Source: Deltaproteobacteria bacterium (GTDB lineage Bacteria > Desulfobacterota > DSM-4660 > Desulfatiglandales > B25-G16). From it: a stretch of DNA of 6,142 nucleotides. Below, piece after piece: positions 1-6,142 of the stretch (position 1 is its first letter; each line of letters begins with the position of its first letter). The notes under the pieces were generated by a model, which was given only the letters and a program-made list of their open reading frames with translations, had not been told where the DNA came from and made no database searches. The stretch spans positions 1,426,996-1,433,137 of the forward strand of contig CP070752.1 in NCBI GenBank assembly GCA_020348625.1, in the 5' to 3' direction. Made by a program: the position numbers and the translations under genes.

Positions 1-309
1 CTCGGAAGGGCTGCTGAAAATCGCCTGAAGGAGCTGGGCTATGAGAACATCACCGTAAAAGTGGCAGACGGCTACTATGGATGGGAAGACCACGCCCCTT
101 TTGACTGTATCGTTGTAACGGCAGCCTCTGATCACATACCCCCGCCCCTTGTTCAGCAGCTGAAAAGGGGCGGGAAGATGGCAATCCCGGTAGGTCACCC
201 TTTCGGCGTGCAAGACCTCATGGTAGTAGAAAAATCGGAGGACGGGGAGATAAAAACCCGTAACGTCCTGCCGGTTAGATTTGTGCCTTTTCGCCGCACG
301 TGGAAATGA
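1..309 (+). CDS. pcm: Protein-L-isoaspartate O-methyltransferase, C-terminal half (partial at left edge)
   Basis: This enzyme transfers a methyl group from S-adenosylmethionine to L-isoaspartyl residues in damaged proteins, starting their repair, and normally acts in the cytoplasm. The frame is open from base 1 and ends in TGA at 307-309, leaving 102 residues; the family is usually a little over 200, so about half is visible. Visible residues match the family: a VADGYYGW stretch (codons 21-28), then FDCIVVTAA (34-42) followed by IPPPL, which is the conserved post-motif segment, then the QLKRGGKMAIPVG strand-turn (53-65), and a VRFVPF ending. The N-terminal SAM-binding glycine motif lies outside the window. 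It is followed after about 19 bases by the membrane protein gene on the same strand, so the two are probably co-transcribed. Nothing about the visible half looks damaged. Confidence 0.93.
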   Translation, partial: LGRAAENRLKELGYENITVKVADGYYGWEDHAPFDCIVVTAASDHIPPPLVQQLKRGGKMAIPVGHPFGVQDLMVVEKSEDGEIKTRNVLPVRFVPFRRTWK

Positions 310-328
310 CGGGCAGACGTTGCATCCC

Positions 329-2782
329 ATGTCGTTTAAAAACGATCAGAACGCTATCCCCTTTCTGGCTCTCCTCTGTATCTCTTCAAGTTCCCTGGCC
401 TTTGAGCTCGTTCTCATGCGGCTTTTTAGCATCGTCCAATGGTATCACTTCGCATATATGGTTATCAGTATAGCGCTCCTGGGATTTGCTGCGAGCGGCA
501 CCCTATTGGCTGTTATCCAGACCAGAGGTGGTTGGCATCCTGCTGAGCGGCAAAAGACCCTTATTCTTCCGCTTACCGCTTTCTTGCTTTTTCTGGCTAC
601 GATAGCAAGCTTTTCTGTGGCACAAAAGATCCCGTTCTCGCCTTTCCAGTTGGCCTGGCACAAGCGGCAATACCTCTATCTTACCGGCTACTACGTAACC
701 TTTTTTATCCCCTTCTTCTTGGCAGGATGTTTCATCGGGTTGCACTTCATGCATTTCAGGGAGCAGATAGGCCGGGTCTACTGCTTTAACTTGCTTGGAT
801 CGGGGGTGGGAGTGGCAATAGCAGTGATTTCTTTCTTTCTGCTGCCTCCTAAACTGTTGCTTCTATCCCCAAGCCTTTTTGCCTTGTTGGGTTTCATCTT
901 TTCCTTACAGAGGATGGCCAGAACGAGGGTCTTTCTCTTAGGGAGCATGATAGGGGTCATCCTCATTTCCGTCCACCTGATACAGGGAGGAGCAACGTTA
1001 AAGATCTCTCAATTCAAGGGGATCAGTAAGGTCCTGCACTTGCCCGGGTCGCAGATCGAGCACGAGGAATATTCGCCTTTGGGACTGGTACAGGTAGTGG
1101 CTGCTCCGTCGCTCAGGTTCGCACCCGGGTTGAGTCTTATCTATGACCGGAGCCTCCCCCCCCAGAAGGAGATTTTTGTTGATGGGAATACATACGGAGC
1201 CGTCACCAATTCTGAAGGCAAGAGGGACGCCCTGGCGTATCTTGACTACGGCACCTTTGCACTTGCCTATCATGTAATCTCCCCCCACGATGTATTGGTA
1301 GTTAATTCTGCAGGGGGAAGTCAGGTTTTGGCTGCTTTATACCACGCCGCAGATCACATACAAGGTGTTGAGCCTCATCCTTCAGTTGTCAGCCTTCTGA
1401 GGGGACCCCTGAAATCCTTTACCCAGAGTATCTACGACAGCCACCCCCATGTTGATATTGAGGTGGCATCTCCCAGGGAGTTCATGGCCAAGGGCAACGG
1501 GAGATTTGATCTTATCCAATTGAACCTGATCGGCAGTTGGGGCGGGGTCGGAGGAGGTATCTACGCTGCCGGAGAGAATTACAGTTATACTGTAGAGGCG
1601 TTCCGAGATTACTTCGACCACCTCACGCCCGAGGGCATCCTGAGTGCATCGGCATGGCTCAGCAGTCCTCCTCGAACGTTTTTGAAGCTCTTAGGCCTTG
1701 CGGCCGAGACCTTACGAGGGGACGGCGCAGGAAGCATCTCTCAATCATTGGTTGCCATTCGGAGCTGGGCAACGGGGACCGTGCTTATGAAGAAGGGGGA
1801 ATTCAGCGGTACGGACATCGTGCGGATCAAGGACTTCTGTACTAAAAGAGGCTTTGACCTGGTCTATTATCCCGGGATTCATAGAGATGAGGTCAACCGC
1901 TACAGCGTGTTGGATGCGCCCATCTATTATGAAAGTGCTCTAAGATTGATGCAAAGGGATACATGTCGTGAATTGTACGAGAACTACCTATTCAATATAA
2001 GACCACCAACCGACGATAAACCATACTTTCTTCACTTCCTCAGGCTGTCAGCACTGCCGTATCTTCTCAAAACAATGGGTAAGGAATGGGTCCCCTTCCT
2101 TGAATGGGGATCGGTGATCTTGTGGGGTACCTTGCTGCAGGCCCTGGTTCTGGCCCCCCTCTTCATATTTTTGCCCCTACTCTTGTTAAGAGGCGGAGAG
2201 GGGCTGGCTCCTCTGGGGAAGGGAAAGACCTTTGCCTACTTCTTCCTGATCGGACTGGCGTTCATGTTCGTGGAGATGGGTTTGATCCAGAAGACCATCT
2301 TAGTACTGATCCATCCGATCACTGCCCTCGCCCTGGTGTTGTTTGCCCTTCTGTTGTTCTCCGGCGTGGGCAGCCTCTTGAGTTCCCGATTAGGTGGTAG
2401 CAGGCACTGGCTGCCGTTTGGAGTGATACTCCTCTTCTCACTGCTCTTCATCACCTGCATCGACGGGTTGTTCAGGACCTTTCTTGCGTACCCCCTTTTC
2501 CTTAGGTGTTTGCTCGTGGTCTGTTTGTTGGCGCCCTTGGGCCTTTTTATGGGTATGCCCTTTCCCATGGGGCTCCAAAAGGTCTCGGACAGGCAGAGCC
2601 ATTACATACCGTGGGTGTGGGGGGTAAACGGGGTTGCCTCAGTCATTGCCCCTGTCTTAGGAAGCATACTGAGTGTGTGGCTCGGCTTTCGCACGCTCAT
2701 GATTGCCAGTCTCTTGCTCTATGCCGTGGCTGGATGGATACTCCATCTTCTTGCCCGTGACAGAGGAGACACCAGAGCTTGA
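329..2782 (+). CDS. Polytopic membrane protein with spermidine-synthase-like (SAM-fold) central domain
   Basis: The 817-residue product has three parts. Residues ~10-219 hold about seven hydrophobic segments (roughly 10-28, 42-63, 79-98, 120-140, 153-172, 178-194, 201-219). Residues ~220-590 are soluble and carry a Rossmann-like region: strand VLVVNSAGG (322-330), then GVEPHP (346-351), whose acidic residue sits where SAM ribose is bound in the family, then FDLIQLNL (393-400). PPTDDKPYF at 559-567 is a motif I associate with membrane-fused spermidine-synthase homologues. About seven more hydrophobic segments follow (from ~594), with FPMGL and PWVWGVNG near 745-768. The substrate is unknown. 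The usual glycine-rich loop (GGGDG type) is replaced by NSAGGSQ and the expected acidic catalytic residue after the FD strand is absent, so true aminopropyl transfer is doubtful. I chose ATG 329; TTG 281 or TTG 320 in frame are possible, but 281 overlaps pcm, and no start has a strong ribosome binding site. Confidence 0.85.
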   Translation: MSFKNDQNAIPFLALLCISSSSLAFELVLMRLFSIVQWYHFAYMVISIALLGFAASGTLLAVIQTRGGWHPAERQKTLILPLTAFLLFLATIASFSVAQKIPFSPFQLAWHKRQYLYLTGYYVTFFIPFFLAGCFIGLHFMHFREQIGRVYCFNLLGSGVGVAIAVISFFLLPPKLLLLSPSLFALLGFIFSLQRMARTRVFLLGSMIGVILISVHLIQGGATLKISQFKGISKVLHLPGSQIEHEEYSPLGLVQVVAAPSLRFAPGLSLIYDRSLPPQKEIFVDGNTYGAVTNSEGKRDALAYLDYGTFALAYHVISPHDVLVVNSAGGSQVLAALYHAADHIQGVEPHPSVVSLLRGPLKSFTQSIYDSHPHVDIEVASPREFMAKGNGRFDLIQLNLIGSWGGVGGGIYAAGENYSYTVEAFRDYFDHLTPEGILSASAWLSSPPRTFLKLLGLAAETLRGDGAGSISQSLVAIRSWATGTVLMKKGEFSGTDIVRIKDFCTKRGFDLVYYPGIHRDEVNRYSVLDAPIYYESALRLMQRDTCRELYENYLFNIRPPTDDKPYFLHFLRLSALPYLLKTMGKEWVPFLEWGSVILWGTLLQALVLAPLFIFLPLLLLRGGEGLAPLGKGKTFAYFFLIGLAFMFVEMGLIQKTILVLIHPITALALVLFALLLFSGVGSLLSSRLGGSRHWLPFGVILLFSLLFITCIDGLFRTFLAYPLFLRCLLVVCLLAPLGLFMGMPFPMGLQKVSDRQSHYIPWVWGVNGVASVIAPVLGSILSVWLGFRTLMIASLLLYAVAGWILHLLARDRGDTRA

Positions 2783-2810
2783 CAGGATCCGACCGTGGTG
2801 ATGCCGGAGG

Positions 2811-4178
2811 TCAAAGGGTCTGCCTTCGCAGGATGTCATAGTACGTTCGTATTCGATTTATGTATCGCACCGGCTCTGTGCCGCGGCAGTAGCCGTGTTT
2901 TGACTGCCGTATATATTCTTCATAACAGAGCAGGGGGAGGGTCTGCTCGAGAGAGGACCACCTATTCGGGTCGAACCCTCTCTTGCGTGCAATCCTTTGG
3001 GCGCTCAGGATGTGTCTGGGCCCCACATTGTAGCTGGCGAGGGCAATGAACATGCGGTCCGGATCCTCCGCCTTTTCATGGCGTTTATAGAGCCTTTTCA
3101 GATATTTCACCCCGCCCATAATACTCTGGTACGGGTCGAGTCGGTTTGTAACGCCCATCTCCCGGGCGGTCGCCTGGGTGAGCTGCATTAATCCCCTCAC
3201 GCCGCGGTGACTTTTTGCCCTGGGATTAAAGTGCGACTCCTGATATGTGACTGCTGCAATCAACCTCCAATCGAAGCCATGCATTGTTGCAGCTTCTTTG
3301 ATGATGGGTTGGTATTTGGGCAGCCTCGTCTTGATACGCTGGTGGAATTTCTTAAGGTCAAACCGGTCAAAGACTTGCTCATCGCTGAAATAGTCCCGGT
3401 AGATGTCGTCGAATGTCCCGTCGGACTTGATTTTTTTGAAAAAACCGTTGATTGCCTTGAGGAGAGACCTCTGTCCTTTCTTTACCGCCCATCCCAAGCG
3501 CTGGGTTTCTGCGATGGGGACGCCTATTCTGACAGTGGGGTAGTAGCGAAGATTGAGCCGAGCGATGTTGGAATCGGCGATGGTAACCTCGATCTCCTTA
3601 TCTGCCACTTGCCGTATGAGTTCTTCTGTTGGAACGTCATCATGAACCTTGATGGTGAGATCAAGGCCCTGTTGCCGCAATTCGGAAAGCCGCTCCTCGT
3701 AGGAGGTAGCCTTGCGCACGTGGACGGTCTTTCCGCTCAGATCCGCCACGTCTTCTATGGTGTGGTTATTTTCGCGGACGATAACCCTCTGTTGGACAGT
3801 GAGATATCCGTCGGAGAAATCGATCAGTTCTTTGCGCGAGGATGTAACGGTCTTGCTGGCAGCGATAAAGTCACCTCTTCCCTCATTGAGGGCCTTGATC
3901 ATGTCCGCCCACGGGAATATCTTTACCTTAAGCCTAACCCCCAGATGATCTGCAAAGGCCTTGGCCAGGTCGTACTCAAAGCCCATGGGCTGCTCACGAT
4001 AGATATAATAGCAGTGGGCATTGCTCCTCGTTATGACGGTTATCTCCTTGGCTTTGCGGATCTTCTGCAGGCTGTCTTCTTTTGCTTCAACGCTACCGCT
4101 CAATGCGAGTAACGATACAATAGAGAGGAGGAGCATCCCGGCTTTGTAGCGTGATCCAGGGGTCATCTGATGAGTCAC
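2811..4178 (-). CDS. mltF: Membrane-bound lytic murein transglycosylase F-type (solute-binding domain + SLT domain)
   Basis: Lytic transglycosylase that cleaves peptidoglycan between MurNAc and GlcNAc to give 1,6-anhydro ends, in the periplasm. The 455-residue product begins with a signal peptide: basic R10/K12, hydrophobic MLLLSIVSLLAL at 15-26, and a VEA cleavage site at 30-32. Residues ~36-265 form a family-3 solute-binding domain (GFEYDLAKAFADHLG at 66-80, IDFSDGYL at 119-126, DLSGKTVHV at 146-153). Residues ~285-430 are the SLT domain: QESHFNPRAKS with catalytic Glu314, GVRGLMQLTQATA at 326-338, ALASYNVG at 379-386. This domain order defines MltF; E. coli MltF is somewhat longer. No lipobox cysteine is seen, so it is soluble or peripheral rather than a lipoprotein. 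The listed start is GTG at 4178; ATG at 4166 keeps the same signal peptide and is equally possible, as neither has a good ribosome binding site. It lies 91 bases after the cytochrome gene and may share its transcript. Confidence 0.92.
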   Translation of the reverse strand: MTHQMTPGSRYKAGMLLLSIVSLLALSGSVEAKEDSLQKIRKAKEITVITRSNAHCYYIYREQPMGFEYDLAKAFADHLGVRLKVKIFPWADMIKALNEGRGDFIAASKTVTSSRKELIDFSDGYLTVQQRVIVRENNHTIEDVADLSGKTVHVRKATSYEERLSELRQQGLDLTIKVHDDVPTEELIRQVADKEIEVTIADSNIARLNLRYYPTVRIGVPIAETQRLGWAVKKGQRSLLKAINGFFKKIKSDGTFDDIYRDYFSDEQVFDRFDLKKFHQRIKTRLPKYQPIIKEAATMHGFDWRLIAAVTYQESHFNPRAKSHRGVRGLMQLTQATAREMGVTNRLDPYQSIMGGVKYLKRLYKRHEKAEDPDRMFIALASYNVGPRHILSAQRIARKRGFDPNRWSSLEQTLPLLCYEEYIRQSKHGYCRGTEPVRYINRIRTYYDILRRQTL

Positions 4179-4269
4179 TGTCGTCTTATGATTTTGTGCA
4201 GCGCAGCGTCGCCATGGTGGCTTTGGAGCGTTGGCGAATTACCGAAGCAAAGAGGATGGCTGGCAACCG
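4179..4269 (-). other. 91-base spacer between cytochrome and mltF genes
   Basis: This short spacer lies between two minus-strand genes. I see no GC-rich hairpin followed by a T-run and no convincing -35/-10 pair, so read-through from the cytochrome promoter into mltF is plausible. A small GCC-ACCAT-GGC inverted repeat is present but is too short to call a terminator. Confidence 0.5.
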
Positions 4270-5877
4270 TTATCTGCTGGTTCTCCGCAGTTCCTCGGCC
4301 AATACCTTGATCTCAGTCAGATCCTGGCGTAGTGCGCTCCAGCCGTACCAGAATGCGTAGTCCGGGTTGGCGTGAAACGTCCCCTGAAATGTCCTCATGC
4401 GGTGCTCCAGGAACATGACGAAAAGCTTCTGTTCGATTGGGGTCGGCGCATCATGGAACGTGAGCAGGTCGGGAAATGGGTATGGATAATTCTCTGGTTT
4501 CTCGAGTGTCCCGTCCCGATATAAGTCGGCGACAATCTGTATTGCCTCGGCCATGAGCAGGTCGGCTTCTCGAATCATTTGATCACCCTTTTCCAGCTCG
4601 CCCCTTGCAAAATTGATGGAATGACACTGTGTGCAGGTCTGCACCATCTTGGTCCGCTCCTTTTGCCAATCGGCTTGGCTCAGGCGCGCCACATCCGCTG
4701 CCTTGACCACCTCGAGCCTGTCAGTGGGTTTTCCATCGGGGTCCAGCACACCAAGCGCTTTCAATATGGTAGCCCGGGCGGAGGCCCATGTTTTGTCCTC
4801 GGGCATGGGCAGTCGAACTGCCAGGAATCCCCATGCTGCCCGTACTTCGTGATTGCCCTCTTGCATGTGACAGGTCTGACAACTTGGTGCGGCAGCTGTT
4901 TCGGGAAGGACCCCATTCTGCTTCAACAGAAACCGTACACCGTGTTTGGAAGCCGAATACATCTCCCACTGGGGGTGATCGAATCCCATGTGGCAGGTCT
5001 GGCAGGCCTGTGGTTGTCTGGCTTCCTTGACCGAAAACAGGTGTCGTGTGTGACATACATCGCAGGAGGCAAGCCCGAAGCCCGCTCCTTGGTTCTTGAG
5101 CTCCTTGATCTCTGCCTCGGTCTTGACGCCGATCTTATGACAACCTCCGCAGCCTTTCATGCCTTCCATCAATGCCATGGGTTGCCAGTGGGCAGTGGGC
5201 ATTGCCTTCATAGCAGCCCACGCCAGGGCATGTTTTCCTGCCATAAATTGAGCTCCCTGGATTTCATGACACTGCCTGCAGGTGTCTGCGGCGGGAACCA
5301 GAACCTTGTCCACATCCTCGGCTGACACATGTTGATCGCCATGGCATACGTTACAGCCCACCTCATTCTTGCTGTGAGCGCTCAACATCCAATCCGATAC
5401 GATATTGGCGGTGACAAAGGTATGGCATGTAACACAATTCTGTGATTCAGCCTCCTTGTCCTCGACGGGACAGTTTGCTTTAACCCATTCCCTGTAGCCG
5501 CCCTCAAGACAGTATACCTTTTCAAAACCCATTTCTTTAAGCTTCTGTGCCACCCGGGCACTGGTCGATTCCGTGGGTCACGCTCAGTACAAGACAATGG
5601 TCTTGTCTTTGGGATAGTTGCCGGCCCACGATTCGATAGCCATCGGGTCCTCATGGATGGCGCCAACGATTTTCAATTTGGTTTGCTTCCACTGTTGCTC
5701 GGGGCGAACGTCGAGGATGATGACCTCGGGATCTGCGAGGTTCTCCATAAGCTCCTCTTTCGTTATCCGGGGGACGTCAGGATACGGAATTGAGTTGGAC
5801 TTCTTAGCTACTGCAGAGACATCGGCGACTGCCAAAAATAGCCCCCCTGCCAAGATGGCTGCTATCAACCCTTTCAT
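4270..5877 (-). CDS. Exported rhodanese–octaheme HAO-like cytochrome fusion, putative selenoprotein with Sec98-Ala-Sec100
   Basis: One 535-residue reading frame if two TGA codons (5584-5586, 5578-5580) are read as selenocysteine. ATG 5877 is chosen because AGGAGG lies six bases upstream. Residues 1-~24 are a signal peptide (MKGLIAAILAGGLFLAV, cleavage near VSA or AVA). Residues ~35-135 are a rhodanese domain: ITKEEL, VIILDVRP (52-59), TIVLY then U98-A-U100-P-T-E-S-T-S-A-R-V-A, ending LEGGYREW. Residues ~145-535 carry eight CxxCH heme sites at 148, 175, 200, 243, 272, 292, 333 and 415. They align one-to-one, as I recall the sequence, with Nitrosomonas hydroxylamine oxidoreductase, including CDVCHTRH, ACQTCHMGFDH, SKHG and TCTQCHS...FAR. 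The C-terminus has HANPDYAFWYGW, where the HAO heme-P460 tyrosine seems not conserved, which favours a reductive role (nitrite, hydroxylamine or a sulfur species). Function of the fusion is unknown. It acts in the periplasm, where hemes are attached. Confidence 0.82.
5527..5578 (-). promoter_or_regulatory. Candidate bacterial SECIS stem-loop downstream of the two UGA codons
   Basis: On the minus strand GTGCC (5561-5557) pairs perfectly with GGCAC (5551-5547) around the five-base loop CGGGT (5556-5552), whose second base is G. The loop starts 27 nt after the first UGA and 21 nt after the second. This fits the published bacterial SECIS model as I recall it: a short upper stem, a G in the first two loop bases, and a loop 16-37 nt from the UGA. 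An outer five-base stem, ACCCA (5578-5574) with TGGGT (5531-5527), could close the structure over large internal loops; this part is less certain. One element could serve both codons. SelB binding is inferred, not shown. Confidence 0.68.
5578..5586 (-). other. Two in-frame TGA codons (TGA-GCG-TGA) proposed to encode selenocysteine
   Basis: On the minus strand the frame reads TTG-TAC-TGA-GCG-TGA-CCC-ACG-GAA, that is L-Y-U-A-U-P-T-E. In single-domain rhodaneses with a Y-C-x-C-P-N-E active loop (family knowledge, recalled), the two TGAs fall on the catalytic cysteine and the cysteine two residues later. The rhodanese fold continues in the same frame on both sides, with no other stop in about 1.6 kb. 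The three other genes here end in TGA, so TGA is a stop by default and recoding must be local. Confidence 0.85.
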
Positions 5878-5883
5878 GAGTTT

Positions 5884-5889
5884 CCTCCT
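5884..5889 (-). promoter_or_regulatory. Ribosome binding site AGGAGG that decides the cytochrome start
   Basis: The minus strand reads ATG-AGG-AGG-AAA-CTC-ATG. The perfect AGGAGG lies six bases before ATG 5877, so the upstream ATG at 5892, which would place the Shine-Dalgarno inside the coding region, is not the likely start. Starting at 5877 also gives a cleaner signal peptide beginning MKGLIAA. Confidence 0.88.
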
Positions 5890-5934
5890 CATTTAAGGTT
5901 TTGCGCGCATTACCTTGAAACCCTTTCCTCTTTC

Positions 5935-5963
5935 ACTATAGAAATATAGCACTGATGAGTCAA
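5935..5963 (-). promoter_or_regulatory. Sigma70-type promoter of the rhodanese-cytochrome gene
   Basis: On the minus strand TTGACT (5963-5958) and TATAGT (5940-5935) are separated by exactly 17 bases; each differs from the consensus hexamer at one position. Transcription would begin near 5928, giving a leader of about 50 nt before ATG 5877. A perfect inverted repeat, CTATA-N4-TATAG (5936-5949), overlaps the -10 element and could be an operator or chance in AT-rich DNA. Confidence 0.72.
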
Positions 5964-6142
5964 CAATGGAAATGCAGGTGAGGCAGGGCTATGAAACCAA
6001 GAATAAGGCGAACCATCGATGCCCCTCTTTAGTGCCAAATCAAGGAGCATACATTCGAATCTTCATTCTGTGGAGTGCAAGCAATAATCGATACCTGAAT
6101 AATGAGATTTCTTTCCCCACCATGATCCGCAAAGCCAGATCC
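5964..6142. other. Region upstream of the cytochrome promoter with no recognised gene
   Basis: All frames in these 179 bases are short. One minus-strand frame is open from the right edge to a TGA at 6040-6042 (33 codons, beginning DLALRIMVGKEISLF) and could be the end of an upstream gene, but I do not recognise it. On the plus strand the longest start-to-stop frame is about 13 codons. No tRNA, terminator hairpin or repeat is evident. Confidence 0.5.

Noticed and set aside
281..328. TTG start at 281 for the membrane protein
   Set aside because: It overlaps the pcm end, has no ribosome binding site, and adds 16 polar residues before the first membrane segment; ATG 329 is simpler.
3207..4112. 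Plus-strand open frame of 301 codons opposite mltF
   Set aside because: Antisense shadow of a gene with clear MltF motifs; the translation shows no recognisable domain.
4579..5325. Plus-strand open frame of 248 codons opposite the cytochrome
   Set aside because: Shadow of the heme-binding coding region; no motif of its own.
4270..5553. Stand-alone octaheme cytochrome starting at GTG 5553
   Set aside because: It would begin in the middle of a rhodanese domain, without signal peptide or ribosome binding site; it is the C-terminal part of the recoded gene.
5578..5586. Pseudogene with two nonsense mutations, or a genome-wide TGA reassignment
   Set aside because: Two nonsense changes landing exactly on the two conserved cysteines with all else intact is unlikely, and pcm, the membrane protein gene and mltF all end in TGA. 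A sequencing error cannot be fully excluded.
5584..5892. Stand-alone 102-residue secreted rhodanese starting at ATG 5892 and ending at TGA 5584
   Set aside because: It stops exactly at the catalytic cysteine position, leaving half a fold, and the fold continues in frame beyond the TGAs. AGGAGG lies inside its first codons and points to ATG 5877.
6052..6062. T-loop-like TTCGAATC suggesting a tRNA
   Set aside because: The flanking bases do not form a T-stem and there is no acceptor stem or anticodon arm around it.
6040..6141. Edge-open minus-strand frame of 33 codons
   Set aside because: Too short to recognise and other frames are open for similar lengths; noted only as a possible gene end.

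Overview
The window carries four protein-coding genes in two converging pairs. It looks like a chromosomal piece of an anaerobic, cytochrome-rich bacterium, probably Desulfobacterota/deltaproteobacteria-like. That placement is inference. It rests on the multiheme cytochrome with an apparent selenocysteine rhodanese domain, the pcm plus membrane spermidine-synthase-like pair, and a GC content of roughly one half.

Left half, + strand: the C-terminal half of a protein-L-isoaspartate O-methyltransferase (pcm, cut by the window edge). About 19 bases later comes a large polytopic membrane protein with a central spermidine-synthase/SAM-methyltransferase-like fold whose cofactor and catalytic motifs look degenerate. 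Right half, - strand: from a clear sigma70-type promoter near 5935-5963 comes a secreted rhodanese plus octaheme hydroxylamine-oxidoreductase-like (HAO-like) fusion. A periplasmic lytic transglycosylase of the MltF type follows after 91 bases. The two pairs meet tail to tail with only 28 bases between stop codons.

The key observation is in the cytochrome gene. A naive reading gives two genes: a short exported rhodanese fragment that ends at a TGA, and a leaderless octaheme cytochrome that starts at an internal GTG. The two are in the same frame, separated only by TGA-GCG-TGA and intact codons. The two TGAs fall on the two cysteine positions of the rhodanese active-site loop (Y-C-x-C-P-x-E becomes Y-U-A-U-P-T-E). 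A compact stem-loop with G in its apical loop lies 27 and 21 nt downstream of them, where a bacterial SECIS element should be. TGA is the normal stop of the other three genes here, so a changed genetic code is unlikely. The best model is one 535-residue exported selenoprotein with a U-x-U rhodanese domain (Sec98, Sec100) fused to an eight-heme HAO-like cytochrome.

No mobile element, CRISPR array, tRNA or rRNA was found. The last ~180 bases, upstream of the promoter, hold no recognisable gene.
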